From Streptomyces iranensis (GTDB lineage: Bacteria; Actinomycetota; Actinomycetes; Streptomycetales; Streptomycetaceae), in assembly GCF_017874715.1 (NCBI RefSeq), contig NZ_JAGGLR010000009.1:336386-400385 (forward strand): a stretch of DNA of 64,000 nucleotides, given 5' to 3'. The notes under the pieces are model-generated. The model worked only from the letters and a program-made list of their open reading frames with translations. It made no database searches and was not told the origin of the DNA. A program made the position numbers and the translations under genes. The first letter of the stretch is position 1. Each line of letters begins with the position of its first letter. Shown here in pieces: positions 53,701-63,900 of the stretch.

Positions 53701-56700
53701 AGGCGCACCCTGAAGCCCCAACGACACCTGAAACAGCGGATTACGCCCCAACGACCGAGCAGGATTGAGATCCTCCACCAACCGCTCAAACGGCACATCC
53801 TGATGGGCATACCCGTCCAGATCCGCCTCCCGCACCCGGGACAACAACTCCACAAAGGTCGGGTCGCCACTCACATCACTCCGCAACACCAGCGTGTTGA
53901 CGAAGAACCCCACCAACCCGTCCAAGGCCGCATCCCCACGCCCCGCCACCGCCGTACCGACCGGAATGTCCTTCCCCGCACCCATCCGCGACAGCAGCAG
54001 CGCCAGCGCCGCCTGGACGACCATGAACATCGTGGCCCGCCCGCGCTGGGCGAGCGCCACCAGCCGGGCGTGGGCCTGCGGGCTCACCCGGACCGGTACG
54101 GATCGGCCACGGAAGGAGGACACGACGGGCCGGGGCCGGTCCGTCGGCAGGACGAGCTCCTCCGGCGCACCGGCCAGCGCATCACGCCAATAGCCGAGCT
54201 GGCCACTGATCACACTGTCCGGATCCTCCAGGTCACCCAGAACCTCACGCTGCCACAGCGCATAGTCCGCGTACTGCACCGGCAACGGCTCCCAGCCGGG
54301 CGCACGACCCGCCCGCCGCGCCGCATACGCCACCCCGATCTCCCGACCCAACACACCCATCGACCAACCATCAACCGCGATGTGATGCGCCACGATCAAC
54401 AGCACATACTCAGACGACCCCGTCTTCAACAGCCGCACCCGCCACGGCAGATCAACACTCAGATCAAAGCCGCGAGCGGAATGCGCCGCCAGGGCCTGCG
54501 GCAACTCCTGCTCCGCCGTTTCCACCACCACGAGCGACGGTCGGCCGGCGTCATCCGCCAGCACATGCTGACGCGGCTCGCCATCGGTCTCGGGAAAGAC
54601 CGTACGCAGACTCTCGTGCCGGTCGGCGACGTCCCCGAGCGCCGCCTCCAGAGCAACCCTGCCGAGCTCGCCGGAGACCCGGAGCGCCAACGGCAGGTTG
54701 TAGCCCGCGCCTTCCCCCGCGCCTTCGAGGCGGTTGAGGAACCACATCCGGCGCTGGGCGTACGACAGGGGTACGGTGTCCGGCCGGGGGCACGGCACCA
54801 GCGCGGGGCGGGCCCGGCCGTCCGCGTTGCCTTCTTCCTCGATACGGCGGGAGAGCAGGGCGACCGTGGTGGCGGTGAAGAGTTCACGGATGGTGATCCG
54901 GGTGTCGAGCACCGCCCGGACCCGGGCGATGAGCCGCATCGCCAGGAGTGAGTCACCGCCGAGCTCGAAGAAGGAGGCATCAGCGGCGACCCGCTCCACG
55001 CCGAGCACCTCGGCGAAAAGCCCACAGAGGATCTCTTCGGTCGGAGTGGCCGGACCCCGGCCCGCCACGGTGACTGTGGCATCGGGGGCCGGGAGCTTCG
55101 CTCGGTCCAGCTTGCCGTTGACCGTCAACGGCAGCGCATCCAGCACGACGACGGTCGGGACCATGTACTCCGGCAACCGGTCCGCCGCGAACTCCCGCAC
55201 GGCCGCCACGTCCAGGTCCCCACCAGGGACCACGTACGCGACCAGCCGCTTGTCCCCCGGCCCGTCCTCCCGGACCACCACCGCAACCTGCCCCACGCCC
55301 TCACAGGCCCCCACAACTGCCTCGATCTCGCCGGGCTCGACGCGGAAACCACGGACCTTGACCTGCTCGTCGACGCGCCCCGCGAAGACCAGATCACCCT
55401 CGGCGGTCCACTTCGCCAGGTCGCCACTGCGATACATCCGGCCGCCCGGCGCAGCGAAGGGACACGCAACGAAACGCTCCGCCGATAGCCCCGGACGACC
55501 GATATAGCCCCGGGCCAGACCCGCACCGGCGATATAGACCTCGCCGATCACGCCAAAAGGCACCGGCCGGAGGAACGGGTCCAGCACAAACACCTTGTTG
55601 TTGGGCAGCGGCCGACCGATAGGGGGCGCAGTCTCCAACCCGGTCTTCAGTGCGGTCGCGGTGGCGGTGGTGATGACAGTGGCCTCGGTCGGGCCGTACG
55701 TGTTCCACACCCGCGCACCCGCCGACCACCGACCAGCCAGCTCCGCACTCAACCGCTCCGCACCCAGCACCCAATTGCTCACACCCGCCACAGCGTCCGG
55801 ATCCAGCACCCCCAGCAGCGACGGCACCACACTCGCCACCCGCACCCCACACCGGCCGATCATCTCCGCCAGCGCCTGCGGATCCTTACGCTCCTCCGCG
55901 CTCGCCACCGCCAAAGTGCCACCAGCGGCCAACGTCACGACGACATCGAGAACAGCGGCATCAAAGCTGAATGACGCGAACTGCAACGCCACCACACCCG
56001 CGTCCACACCCAACACCGGACGCATCGCCTCAGCCAGATTCGCCACACCACCATGCCCGACAGCCACCCCCTTCGGCCGCCCCGACGAACCCGACGTATA
56101 AATCACATACGCCAACTGACCGGGGACAACGACCCTCCCCAGCGGCTCCGCCGAGAACCCGTCCACCTCCTCCATACGCACAACGCGGGCGTCACCGACC
56201 GGCACCCCGGCCAAGCTCTCCGACGTACCGAGAACCACCCCGGCGCCACTGTCCGCGATCACAAAGCCCAACCGCTCCGCCGGATACTCCGGATCCAGCG
56301 GAACAAACGCACCACCGGCCTTCCACACCCCCAGCTCCGCCACCACCATGTCCACCGACCGCGCCATACACAACGCAACCCGCGACTCCCGACCCACCCC
56401 AACCCCGCTCAACAACCGCGCCAGCCGGTTCGCCCGCCGATCCAACTCCCCATACGACAACGCCTCACCACCACACCGCACCGCCACCACATCCGGCGCC
56501 ACCCCAACCCACCCCTCAAACCGCTCCACAACCGAACCACCAGGCACCGCAGCCCCCGTGGCATTCCACTCCCCCACCACCCGAGCCCGCTCCACCTCCC
56601 CCAACACATCCAGCCGACCGACCAACGTCTCCGGATCGGCCGCCATCTGCCCCAGCACCCGGAGCACCTGGTCGACCAGCCCCTGGGCCGTCTCCTCGTC

Positions 56701-57951
56701 GAACAGGTCCGGCCGGTAGCTCAGCCGCATGCCCAGGCCGCCGCTCGGGCCGACCACCAGGCCGAGCGGGTAATTGATCGACTCCCGGAGTCCATGCTCG
56801 GTGAACTTCAGGCCGCCCGGTCCGCGTCGTTCGGCCTCGTCACCCGATGGCTTGCCGCCCGGCGGCTTCCGGGCGTTCGTGCCCGAGGGGAAGCTCTCGA
56901 ACGCCATGATGGTGTCGAACGTCGCCCCGGGCCCGGCCTGCCGCTGGATGTCGCTGAGGCTCAGGTACTGGTAGTCCACCAGCACCGCCTGCTCGGCCTG
57001 CAGCTCCGCCAGCAGTTCGGCCACCGACTGCGCCGGGTCGAAGCGCACGCGTACGGGCACGGTGTTGATGAAGAGCCCCAGCATGCTCTCCATGCCCGGC
57101 AGGTCCAGCGGCCGTCCGGCCACGCTGGCGCCGAACACCACATCCCGTCGGCCGGTCAGCTTGCCGACGACGAGAGCCCAGGCGGCCTGAACGACGGTGT
57201 TCAGAGTGAGGCCGTGGAAGCGGCGCGTCAGGTCGCGCAGCGCCTGGTCCAGCTCCTTGCTCGCCCTGCCGGACACCATGGCGGAGTGGGCCAACGTCCC
57301 GTTGTACTCGGCCGGGGCCACCAGCGTCGGCTCATCCGCCCCGGCCAGTGTCTTCCGCCAGGCCGCCATGGCTTCTTCCTTGTTCTGGCGGGCGAGCCAG
57401 GCCAGATACTCGCGGTACGGGGTGACGGGCGGCAGACCGTGTGCGCTGCCCCCGGCCTCGTAACACGTCCACAACTCCCGCATCAGCACCGGCAGCGACC
57501 AGCCGTCCAACAGAATGTGATGCAGCGTGACCATCATCCGGTACTCATCCGGCCCGACCTTGACCAGCAACACCCTCAGCAACGGCGGCACCGCCAGGTC
57601 GAAACGCCGCTCCCGCTCCTCGATCCCCAACCGCTCCGACTCCGCACGGGCCACATCCGCGTCCAGCCCGGACAGATCCTCCTCCCGCCACGGCAGGGTC
57701 ACCCGGCGCATGATGAGCTGGACCGGGGCACCGGAGGCACGTCGCTGGAATCCGGCACGCAGGCTCTCGTGGCGGTCGAGCAGCGCTTGCCAGGACGCCC
57801 GCAGCACCGCGGAGTCAAGCTTGCCCTCCAGGCCGGTGATCATCTGCTCAACGTAGACGTCGATGCCCTCCTCGTCGTACACCGCATGAAACAGCAGGCC
57901 CTCCTGCAGCGGCGACAGCGGCCATACCCCCACCAGAGCGGAGTCGGTCAT
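47719..57951 (-). CDS. Nonribosomal peptide synthetase, three modules plus thioesterase (C-A-T-C-A-T-C-A-T-TE)
   Basis: 3410 residues; ATG 57951 follows AAGGAG, one base after the stop of the preceding NRPS. Domains by position: C1 57930-56590 (SPLQEGLLFH and HHILLDG, the DCL type that accepts a D-residue), A1 56540-55120, T1 (carrier Ser codon 54949); C2 54760-53420, A2 53370-51940, T2 (Ser 51784); C3 51600-50260, A3 50200-48760, T3 (Ser 48598); TE 48460-47722 (Ser 48190 in GWSFGG, His in SDHDGML). Pocket residues read by alignment to GrsA: A1 DALSVGTVIK (unassigned), A2 and A3 DAWTVAAVCK (phenylalanine-like). C2 and C3 are LCL type. The TE should release or cyclise the chain. An Asp/Val repeat lies in A3. 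Modules 2 and 3 are near-copies of each other. Confidence 0.95.
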   Translation of the reverse strand: MTDSALVGVWPLSPLQEGLLFHAVYDEEGIDVYVEQMITGLEGKLDSAVLRASWQALLDRHESLRAGFQRRASGAPVQLIMRRVTLPWREEDLSGLDADVARAESERLGIEERERRFDLAVPPLLRVLLVKVGPDEYRMMVTLHHILLDGWSLPVLMRELWTCYEAGGSAHGLPPVTPYREYLAWLARQNKEEAMAAWRKTLAGADEPTLVAPAEYNGTLAHSAMVSGRASKELDQALRDLTRRFHGLTLNTVVQAAWALVVGKLTGRRDVVFGASVAGRPLDLPGMESMLGLFINTVPVRVRFDPAQSVAELLAELQAEQAVLVDYQYLSLSDIQRQAGPGATFDTIMAFESFPSGTNARKPPGGKPSGDEAERRGPGGLKFTEHGLRESINYPLGLVVGPSGGLGMRLSYRPDLFDEETAQGLVDQVLRVLGQMAADPETLVGRLDVLGEVERARVVGEWNATGAAVPGGSVVERFEGWVGVAPDVVAVRCGGEALSYGELDRRANRLARLLSGVGVGRESRVALCMARSVDMVVAELGVWKAGGAFVPLDPEYPAERLGFVIADSGAGVVLGTSESLAGVPVGDARVVRMEEVDGFSAEPLGRVVVPGQLAYVIYTSGSSGRPKGVAVGHGGVANLAEAMRPVLGVDAGVVALQFASFSFDAAVLDVVVTLAAGGTLAVASAEERKDPQALAEMIGRCGVRVASVVPSLLGVLDPDAVAGVSNWVLGAERLSAELAGRWSAGARVWNTYGPTEATVITTATATALKTGLETAPPIGRPLPNNKVFVLDPFLRPVPFGVIGEVYIAGAGLARGYIGRPGLSAERFVACPFAAPGGRMYRSGDLAKWTAEGDLVFAGRVDEQVKVRGFRVEPGEIEAVVGACEGVGQVAVVVREDGPGDKRLVAYVVPGGDLDVAAVREFAADRLPEYMVPTVVVLDALPLTVNGKLDRAKLPAPDATVTVAGRGPATPTEEILCGLFAEVLGVERVAADASFFELGGDSLLAMRLIARVRAVLDTRITIRELFTATTVALLSRRIEEEGNADGRARPALVPCPRPDTVPLSYAQRRMWFLNRLEGAGEGAGYNLPLALRVSGELGRVALEAALGDVADRHESLRTVFPETDGEPRQHVLADDAGRPSLVVVETAEQELPQALAAHSARGFDLSVDLPWRVRLLKTGSSEYVLLIVAHHIAVDGWSMGVLGREIGVAYAARRAGRAPGWEPLPVQYADYALWQREVLGDLEDPDSVISGQLGYWRDALAGAPEELVLPTDRPRPVVSSFRGRSVPVRVSPQAHARLVALAQRGRATMFMVVQAALALLLSRMGAGKDIPVGTAVAGRGDAALDGLVGFFVNTLVLRSDVSGDPTFVELLSRVREADLDGYAHQDVPFERLVEDLNPARSLGRNPLFQVSLGLQGAPAGGGRLWDLPGLRVRPLESGAEASARVDLALDLAEHRDGDGNPGGLDGAFLYATDLFDQRTVEGLAERLVRVLEQVASDPAARVSEVAVLGPGERGRVLEEWNATEREVPVRPLGELFDERAGLSPGAVAVVGAGGEEWSYGELRDRSDRVAGVLAARGVGRGDLVAVVLERSVDVVAVLLGIAKAGAGFVPVDPAYPAERVGWMVEDSAPALVICSEETRQLVPDGAECLVWVPSDAVAEPGPAVPVDVDDVAYVIYTSGSTGRPKGVAVTHRGIGNLASAQIERFAVGADARVLQLASLSFDASVWELFMALLSGAALVMVDSDRLPPNGSLSEVVAELGVTHVTVSPSVLATVEELPESLGTVVVASEVCPPGLVERWAPGRRVVNAYGPTEVTVCATMSEPLEASGSGPVPIGRPNPNTAVYVLDERFHPVPVGVLGELYVAGPGLARGYLGRPGLTAERFVACPFTGGRMYRTGDLAKWTAEGQLIFGGRADDQVKVRGFRVEPGEIETALAAHEGVGQVAVIAREDRAGDKRLVAYVVPDGPADVTQLRAFLAGRLPDYMVPAVFVTLGALPVTVNGKLDRAALPAPDFIGAAMAGRGPETPTEERLCALFAEVLGLDEVGAEASFFELGGDSILVMKLIAQIRAVLGAEVSIRALFTAPTVADVARLLDGTEDGTAQQALTARPRPEVLPLSYAQQRMWFLNRLEGVGDGAVYNLPLALRLSGELDRVALEAALGDVADRHESLRTVFPETDGEPRQHVLTGEAGRPPLIVVETAEEHLREVLGGYAARGFDLSVDLPWRARLLKTGPSDYVLLIVAHHIAVDGWSMGVLGREIGVAYAARRAGRAPGWEPLPVQYADYALWQREVLGDLEDPDSVISGQLGYWRDALAGAPEELLLPTDRPRPAVSSFRGGEVPVAITAETHAQLTELAQRGGATMFMVMHAAISALLSRMGAGKDIPVGTAVAGRGDAALDGLVGFFVNTLVLRSDVSGDPTFVELLSRVREADLDGYAHQDVPFERLVEDLNPARSLGRNPLFQVSLGLQGAPAGGGRLWDLPGLRVRPLESGAEASARVDLALDLAEHRDGDGNPGGIRGAFLYATDLFDQRTVEGLAERLARLLDQVAADPSARVSEFEVLDGAERERVLEVWNATERDAPVRPLGELFDERAGLSPGAVAVVGAGGEEWSYGELRDRSERVAGVLAARGVGCGDLVAVVLERSVDVVAVLLGIAKAGAGFVPVDPAYPVERVGWMVEDSAPALVICSEETRQLVPDGAECLMWDPSAVHSVDVDVDVDVDAAPVVSVSVDDVAYVIYTSGSTGRPKGVAVTHRGIGNLVSAQIERFAVGADARVLQLASLSFDASVWELFMALLSGAALVMADSDRLPPNGSLGATATALGVTHVTVSPSVLATVEELPESLGTVVVASEVCPPGLVERWAPGRRVVNAYGPTEVTVCATMSEPLEASGSGPVPIGRPIANTRAFVLDERLHPVPAGVLGELYVAGPGLARGYLGRPGLTAERFVACPFTGGRMYRTGDLAKWTAEGQLIFGGRVDDQVKVRGFRVEPGEIETALAAHPSVGQVAVIAREDRTRDKRLVAYVVPDGPADVTQLRVFLADRLPDYMVPAVFVTLGALPVTVNGKLDRAALPAPDFTGAAMAGRGPETPTEERLCALFAEVLGLDEVGAEASFFELGGDSILVMKLIAQIRAVLGAEVSIRALFTAPTVADVARLLDATADGTTRTGSDDTGLLLPLRAEGDRPPVFCVHPSTGLGRCYAELADHLPPDRPVYALQARGFGTDESLPRTVEEMAADYVARIRTVQPAGPYHLLGWSFGGTVAHAMAALLQQQGETVDLLVSLDGYPDADEAEPADEPSAEPHEPSAEPAEGPRGGRRKRVRMLSEIQRVNANNNRLLQHHTPGVFRGELLLFVAAEGRPASAPAQLAPDSWASYVDGHVESVRIASDHDGMLTGEPVETIGRLISAQLLTEN
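49792..49821. repeat. GTCCAC microsatellite in the last adenylation domain
   Basis: Five perfect copies of GTCCAC encode a Val-Asp run on the coding strand. It is absent from the otherwise near-identical module 2, where the same position reads VPVDVDD, and together with flanking residues accounts for the nine extra residues of module 3. Confidence 0.9.
50407..50838. repeat. Near-identical block, NRPS module 3 copy
   Basis: This 432-base block of C3 matches 53566-53997 in C2 with one mismatch that I can see (near 50756). The offset is 3159 bases, one module. Other identical stretches at this spacing (or 3186 after the Val-Asp insertion) lie at about 51003-51250, 49040-49200, 49262-49460 and 48487-48720. 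Confidence 0.95.
53566..53997. repeat. Near-identical block, NRPS module 2 copy
   Basis: Partner of 50407-50838 (one mismatch in 432 bases). Identity drops sharply just past 53997, within the same domain, as expected for a gene-conversion tract rather than for uniform purifying selection. Confidence 0.95.
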
Positions 57952-57952
57952 C

Positions 57953-60900
57953 TCAAGCTCCTTCGTCCATCTGCTGCGCTGTCGCTTCGAACTCGTCCAA
58001 CTCGCTCTGGCTGATGTCCACCAAGGGGAAGTCGGAGGGGGTGTATCCACCGATACCGGTGTCGGCGCCGATGTCCGTGGTGTGTGTGGCCAGCCCGGTG
58101 AGCATCGCGGCCCAGCCGTCCAGCAGGCTCCGGGCGGCCGACTCCGCCAGCAGCTCGGACGGCCAGGACACGATGAGGGTGAGCTGGGGGCCGTCGGGCA
58201 GGTCGTGGACGACGCCCATGACCTCCAGGGCGTGCATGACCGGGATCCGGTCGTTGGCGCCGCCACCTCGGCCGCCGTCGCCGACGGTCTGCCAGGCATG
58301 GCGCTCGACGGGCCGCTGACCCTGTTCGCTCTGGTTCCGCTGGCCGGGGAATCGGCCCAGGTAGTTGAAGCCGATCTGGGCGGCGGGCAGGGCGGCAAGG
58401 GCGGGTGCGGTCTCGGGGTTGAGATACCGGAGCATCCCGTAGCCGAGCCCATCGCCGGGGACGGCGCGGAGCTGTTCCTTGATGCGCTTGATGGCCCGTC
58501 CCGCCGCGGCCCCGCCGGAGCGCAGCTCCATGACGTCCGCGACGCCGACGTCCAGCCGCACCGGGTAGCTGCTGGTGAACCAGCCGACCGTGCGTGTCAG
58601 GTCCACCCCCTCCGCCAGCGGGATCCGGCCGTGGCCCTCGAGATCCAGCAGGACCCCGGCCGTGTCCTGGCCCTGGCGGCGGCGCCACTCGGCCAACGCG
58701 GCGGTCAGGCCGGTCAGCAGTACGTCGTCGACGCCCGCGTGGAACGCCGTCGGCACGCTGGTCAGCAGCGCCGATGTGACCTCCGTGGACACCTTCACCG
58801 ACAGCTGCCGGACCGTGGTGCCGAGGTCCCGGTCCGGGTCCACCGGCCGCGAGGTGAGGAGGGGATCGTTGCCGTCGAACTGCTGCGTCCAGGCGGTGAG
58901 TTCGGCGAGTCGTCGTTGGCCCGTGGCTTCGGTCCGCAGGCTGCGAGCCCAGTGCCGGAAGGAGGTGGGTACGGGCTCCAGCACGACCTCACGGCCGGCG
59001 GCCAGCTCGGTGTACGCCTCGGCCAGATCTGGCACGAGGACGCGCCAGGAGACACCGTCCACCACCAGGTGGTTGAGGAGTATCAGCAGCCGTCCGGGGA
59101 TGTCCGGTCCGAGGTCGAACCAGATCACCTGCAGCATCACACCCGCTCGCGGATCGAGCCGGTCCGCGGCGGCCCGCGACTGCTCGGCGATCAGGCGCTC
59201 GAGGTCACTCCCGGCCGCGCCGGCATCGATCCGGTGTATCCACGAGGCCACGGACACGGTCGGGGGGACGAGGAGGCGGGTGGCGGGCTCGGTCTCCAGC
59301 CGCGCCCGCAGGATGTCGTGGTGGTCGACCACCGCCTGCACGGCACCGGTCAGCGTCTCCAGCCGCATCCCTGCCGGAGCCACCACCACCGTGGACTGGA
59401 ACACCGCACCGATACGCTCTGCTCCGGCCCGGTTCAGCAGCTCATGCATCACCGGGGTCAATGGCACCTCGCCCGTGCCCGGGTCGCCACTCCCCTCCAG
59501 ACCACCGGGAGCAGACGCATCACCGGCCACCAGCGCCAGCTCCGCCGGGGTCCGTCGCTCGAACACCTGCCGGGCGCTCACCACCAGACCGGCCTTACGC
59601 GCCCTCGACACCAGCAGCATCGACATGATCGAGTCACCGCCGAGCTCGAAGAACGACGCATCGGCACTGACCGGCTCCACGCCGAGCACCTCGGCGAAGA
59701 GCCCACAGAGGAGCTCTTCGGTCGGAGTGGCCGGGCCCCGGCCCGCCACGGTGACTGTGGCGTCGGGGGCGGGGAGTGCGGCGCGGTCCAGCTTGCCATT
59801 GACGGTGAGCGGCAGCGCGTCCAGCACGACGACCGCCGGAACCATGTACTCCGGCAGCCGCCCAGCGGCGAACGCGCGTACCGCCGCGACGTCCAGCTCC
59901 CCGTCGGGGACGACGTAGGCGACCAGCTGCTTGTCCCCCGGCCCATCCTCGCGGACCACCACCGCGGCCTGGGCCACGTCCTCACAGGCGGCCAGCACTG
60001 CCTCGATCTCGCCGGGCTCGACACGGAAACCACGGACCTTGACCTGCTCATCGACCCGTCCGGCGAAGACCAGATCACCCTCGGCGGTCCACTTCGCCAG
60101 ATCGCCACTGCGATACATCCGACCGCCCGGCGCGGCGAACGGGCAGGCGACGAAACGCTCGGCGGACAGATCCGGCCGACCGAAATAGCCCCGGGCCAGC
60201 CCGGCACCGGCGATATAGACCTCGCCCGTGACACCTACGGGAACCGGCTTGAGGAACGCGTCAAGCACATAGACGCGGGCATTGGGGAGGGGACGGCCAA
60301 TCGGTGGAGCCTCCTCCAGCGCGGCATCCAGCGGAGTGGTGGTGGCGGTGGTGATGACGGTGGCCTCGGTCGGCCCGTACGTGTTCCACACCCGCGCACC
60401 CGCCGACCACCGCCCGGCCAGCTCCGCACTCAACCGCTCCGCACCCAGCACCCAATTGCTGACACCCGGAACGGCATCCGGATCCAGCACCCCCAGCAGC
60501 GACGGCACCACACTCGCCACCCGCACCCCACACCGGCCGATCATCTCCGCCAGCACCTGCGGATCCTTACGCTCGGCCGCGGTGGCGACGGCGAGAGTGC
60601 CACCGGCGGCGAGGGTCACAGCGACATCGAGGACGGCGGCATCAAAGCTGAATGACGCGAACTGCAACGCCACCACACCTGCGTCCACACCCAACACCGG
60701 ACGCATCGCCTCAGCCAGATTCGCCACACCACCATGCCCGACAGCCACCCCCTTCGGCCGCCCCGTCGAACCCGACGTATAAATCACATACGCCAACTGA
60801 CCGGGAGCGATAACCGTCCCCAGCGGCTCAGCGGAGACGCCATCCGCCTGCTCCATACGCACGACGCGGGCCCCACCGACCGGCACCCCGGCCAAGCTCT

Positions 60901-63900
60901 CCGACGTACCGAGAACCACCTCGGCACCACTGTCCACGATCACAAAGCCCAACCGCTCCGCCGGATACTCCGGATCCAGCGGAACAAACGCACCACCGGC
61001 CTTCCACACCGCCAACTCCGCCACCACCATGTCCACCGACCTCGGCAGACACAGCGCAACCCGCGACTCCGGACCGACACCCACTTCCGTCAAAAGCCGC
61101 GCCAAGCGATTCGCCCGCCGGTCCAACTCCCGGTAAGACAGCGCCTCTTCACCGCATCGCACCGCCACCACATCCGGCGCCGCCGCAACCCGCGCCTCGA
61201 TGCGCTCCACGATCGAACCGGCGGGCAGCGTGGTCTCGGTGGCATTCCACTCCGCCACCACCCGAGCCCGCTCCACCTCCCCCAACACATCGATCTCACT
61301 GACCCGCACCCCCGGATCCGCCGCCACCGCCTCCAACACCCGCACCAACCGCCCCGCCAACCCCCGCGCCGTACCCTCATCAAACAAATCCACCGCAAAC
61401 AGCAACGCCCCGCCCAACCCCGCCGGCGCCCCCACACCATCACGGTGCTCAATCAGCGTGACCGACAGATCGAAGCGGGCCACGGGGTCCGCGGTCGAGG
61501 GCAGCGTGTCGACCTCCAGGCCGGGCAGCTCCCACTTCTCCGGCGCGGCGCTCTGGAGCGCCAGCATGACCTGGAACAGCGGGTTGCGGGCCAGCGATCG
61601 CTCCGGGCTCAGCACATCCACCAGCCGCTCGAACGGCACGTCCTGATGCGCGTACGCCGCCAGACCGGTCTCCCGTACCCGCGCCAGCACCTCGCTGAAC
61701 GTCGGGTCGGCGCTGACGTCCGTCCGCAAGACCAGCGTGTTGACGAAGAACCCGGCCAGGGCGTCCATGGCCTCGTCGCCACGACCTGCGATCGCGGTGC
61801 CGATGGGGATGTCCGTGCCCGCGCCCAACCGGGTCAGCAGCACAGCCAGTGCGGCCTGGGCGACCATGAACATGGTGGCGTTGCCCTGCTGGGCGGCCGC
61901 CACCAGCCGGGCGTGGGTCTCGGCGTCCACGTGCAGGGGCACCGTGCCGCCCCGGAAGGAGGACGCGGGCGGGCGCGGCCGGTCGGTCGGCAGCGTCAGC
62001 TCCTGGGGCGCGTCGGCCAGGGCCGCACGCCAGTAGTCCAGCTGGCCGCTGATCACGCTGTCCGGGTCCTCGATATCGCCCAGTACCTCGCGCTGCCACA
62101 GCGCGTAGTCCGCGTACTGCACCGGCAGCGGCTCCCACCCCGGCGCACCACCCGCCCGACGGGCGGCGTACGCCACGCCGATGTCCCGGGCGAGTACGCC
62201 CATCGACCAGCCGTCCACCGCGATGTGATGCGCCACGAGCAACAGCACGTATTCCGTGGGCCCGGTCGCCAACAACCGGATGCGCCAGGGCAGGTCGGCG
62301 CTCAGCTCGAAGCCACGCCCGGAGTGCGCCGCCACGGTCGCGCCGAGTTGGTCCGGTGTGGTCTCCACGACGATCAGCGGCGGCCGGCCCGCGTCGCCCT
62401 CCAGCACCTGCTGCCGGGGCTCGCCGTCCGTCTCGGGGAAGATCGTGCGCAGGCTCTCGTGCCGGTCGGCGACATCGCCCAGCGCGGCCTCCAGAGCGGC
62501 GACGTCCAGGTTTCCCGATATCCCTAGCGCCAGCGGCAGGTTGTAGCCCGCACCCTCGCCGACGCCTTCGAGCCGGTTGAGGAACCACATCCGCTGCTGG
62601 GCGTACGAGAGCGGCAGCACCTCCGGCCTCGGCCGCGGCGTCAGCGCGGCCCAGGTGGTGCCGTCCTCGCGGGCGTCGAGCAGCCGGGCGACCCCGGCCA
62701 CCGTCGGCGCCGTGAACAGCCTGCCGATCCCGATGTCGGTGTCCAGCACCGACCGGATGCGGGCGATGAGCCGCATGGCGAGCAGAGAGTCGCCGCCCAG
62801 CTCGAAGAACGAGTCCTCCGCGCCGACCCGCTCCAGGCCCAGCACCTCGGCGAAGAGCCCGCAAAGGATCTCCTCGGTCGGAGTGGCCGGGCCCCGGCCG
62901 GAGGTGGTACCGGCGAAGTCGGGGGCGGGGAGGGCGGCACGGTCCAGCTTGCCGTTGGCGGTGACCGGGAGGGTGTCGAGGGGGACCAGGGCGGCCGGGA
63001 CCGTGTACTCGGGCAGCCGCTCGGCCATGTATTCCCGCAGCCCAGTCAAGCCACTCTCGCCGTTGCCGTTGGTTACGACGTAGGCCACGAGGCGCTTGTC
63101 GCCCTGCCGGTCCTCACGCACGACGACCGCGACCTGGCCGACGCTCTCGTGCGTGGCGAGCACTGCTTCGATCTCACCCGGCTCCACCCGGAAACCACGG
63201 ATCTTCACCTGCTCATCCACCCGACCCGCGAACACCAACTCACCGTCAGCCGTCCACCGCGCCAGGTCGCCCGTGCGATACATCCGCCCATCCGTGAACG
63301 GGCACGCTACGAAGCGCTCCGCCGACAGCCCCGGCCGACCGAGATAGCCGTGAGCGAGCCCGGCACCCGCGAGATAGAGCTCCCCCTTGACGCCCGGGGG
63401 TACGGGGTCGAGGTGCTCGTCGAGGACGAACGCCTTGGTGTTGTCGCGCGGCCGACCAATCGGCAACACCGCCGGAGCCACCGCCTCCGGAGCCACCGCG
63501 TACGTCGTGGCACACAGCGTGGCCTCGGTCGGACCGTACAAATGCCGGACCACAACCCCCGGACAAGCAGCCTTCACCTGAGCCACCGCACCCGCAGGCA
63601 CCACATCGCCACCGGTCAGCACCTCCGCCAGACCCGACAAACACTCCGGCGACTCCTCCGCCAGCACACCGAACAAACCAGCCGTGACATGCACAGCCGT
63701 CAACCCATGCGCCTTCACCAAACCCGCCAACACCGCCGCATCCACCCGCCCCGACGGCGCCACCACCACCCGACCACCACTGACCAACGGCACCCACACC
63801 TCAAACACCGCCGCATCAAACGCATGCGGCGCATGCATCAACACACGACCCCGCGCCGCCGCACTCCAACACCCATCCGCCACCAGCGCGGCCACCGCAC

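Noticed and set aside
50365..62527. Long plus-strand open frames across the NRPS genes (50365-53565, 53593-54951, 56053-58014, 58082-60655, 60734-62527)
   Set aside because: All are antisense to intact NRPS domains and have repetitive Arg/Pro/His-rich products that copy the module repeat.
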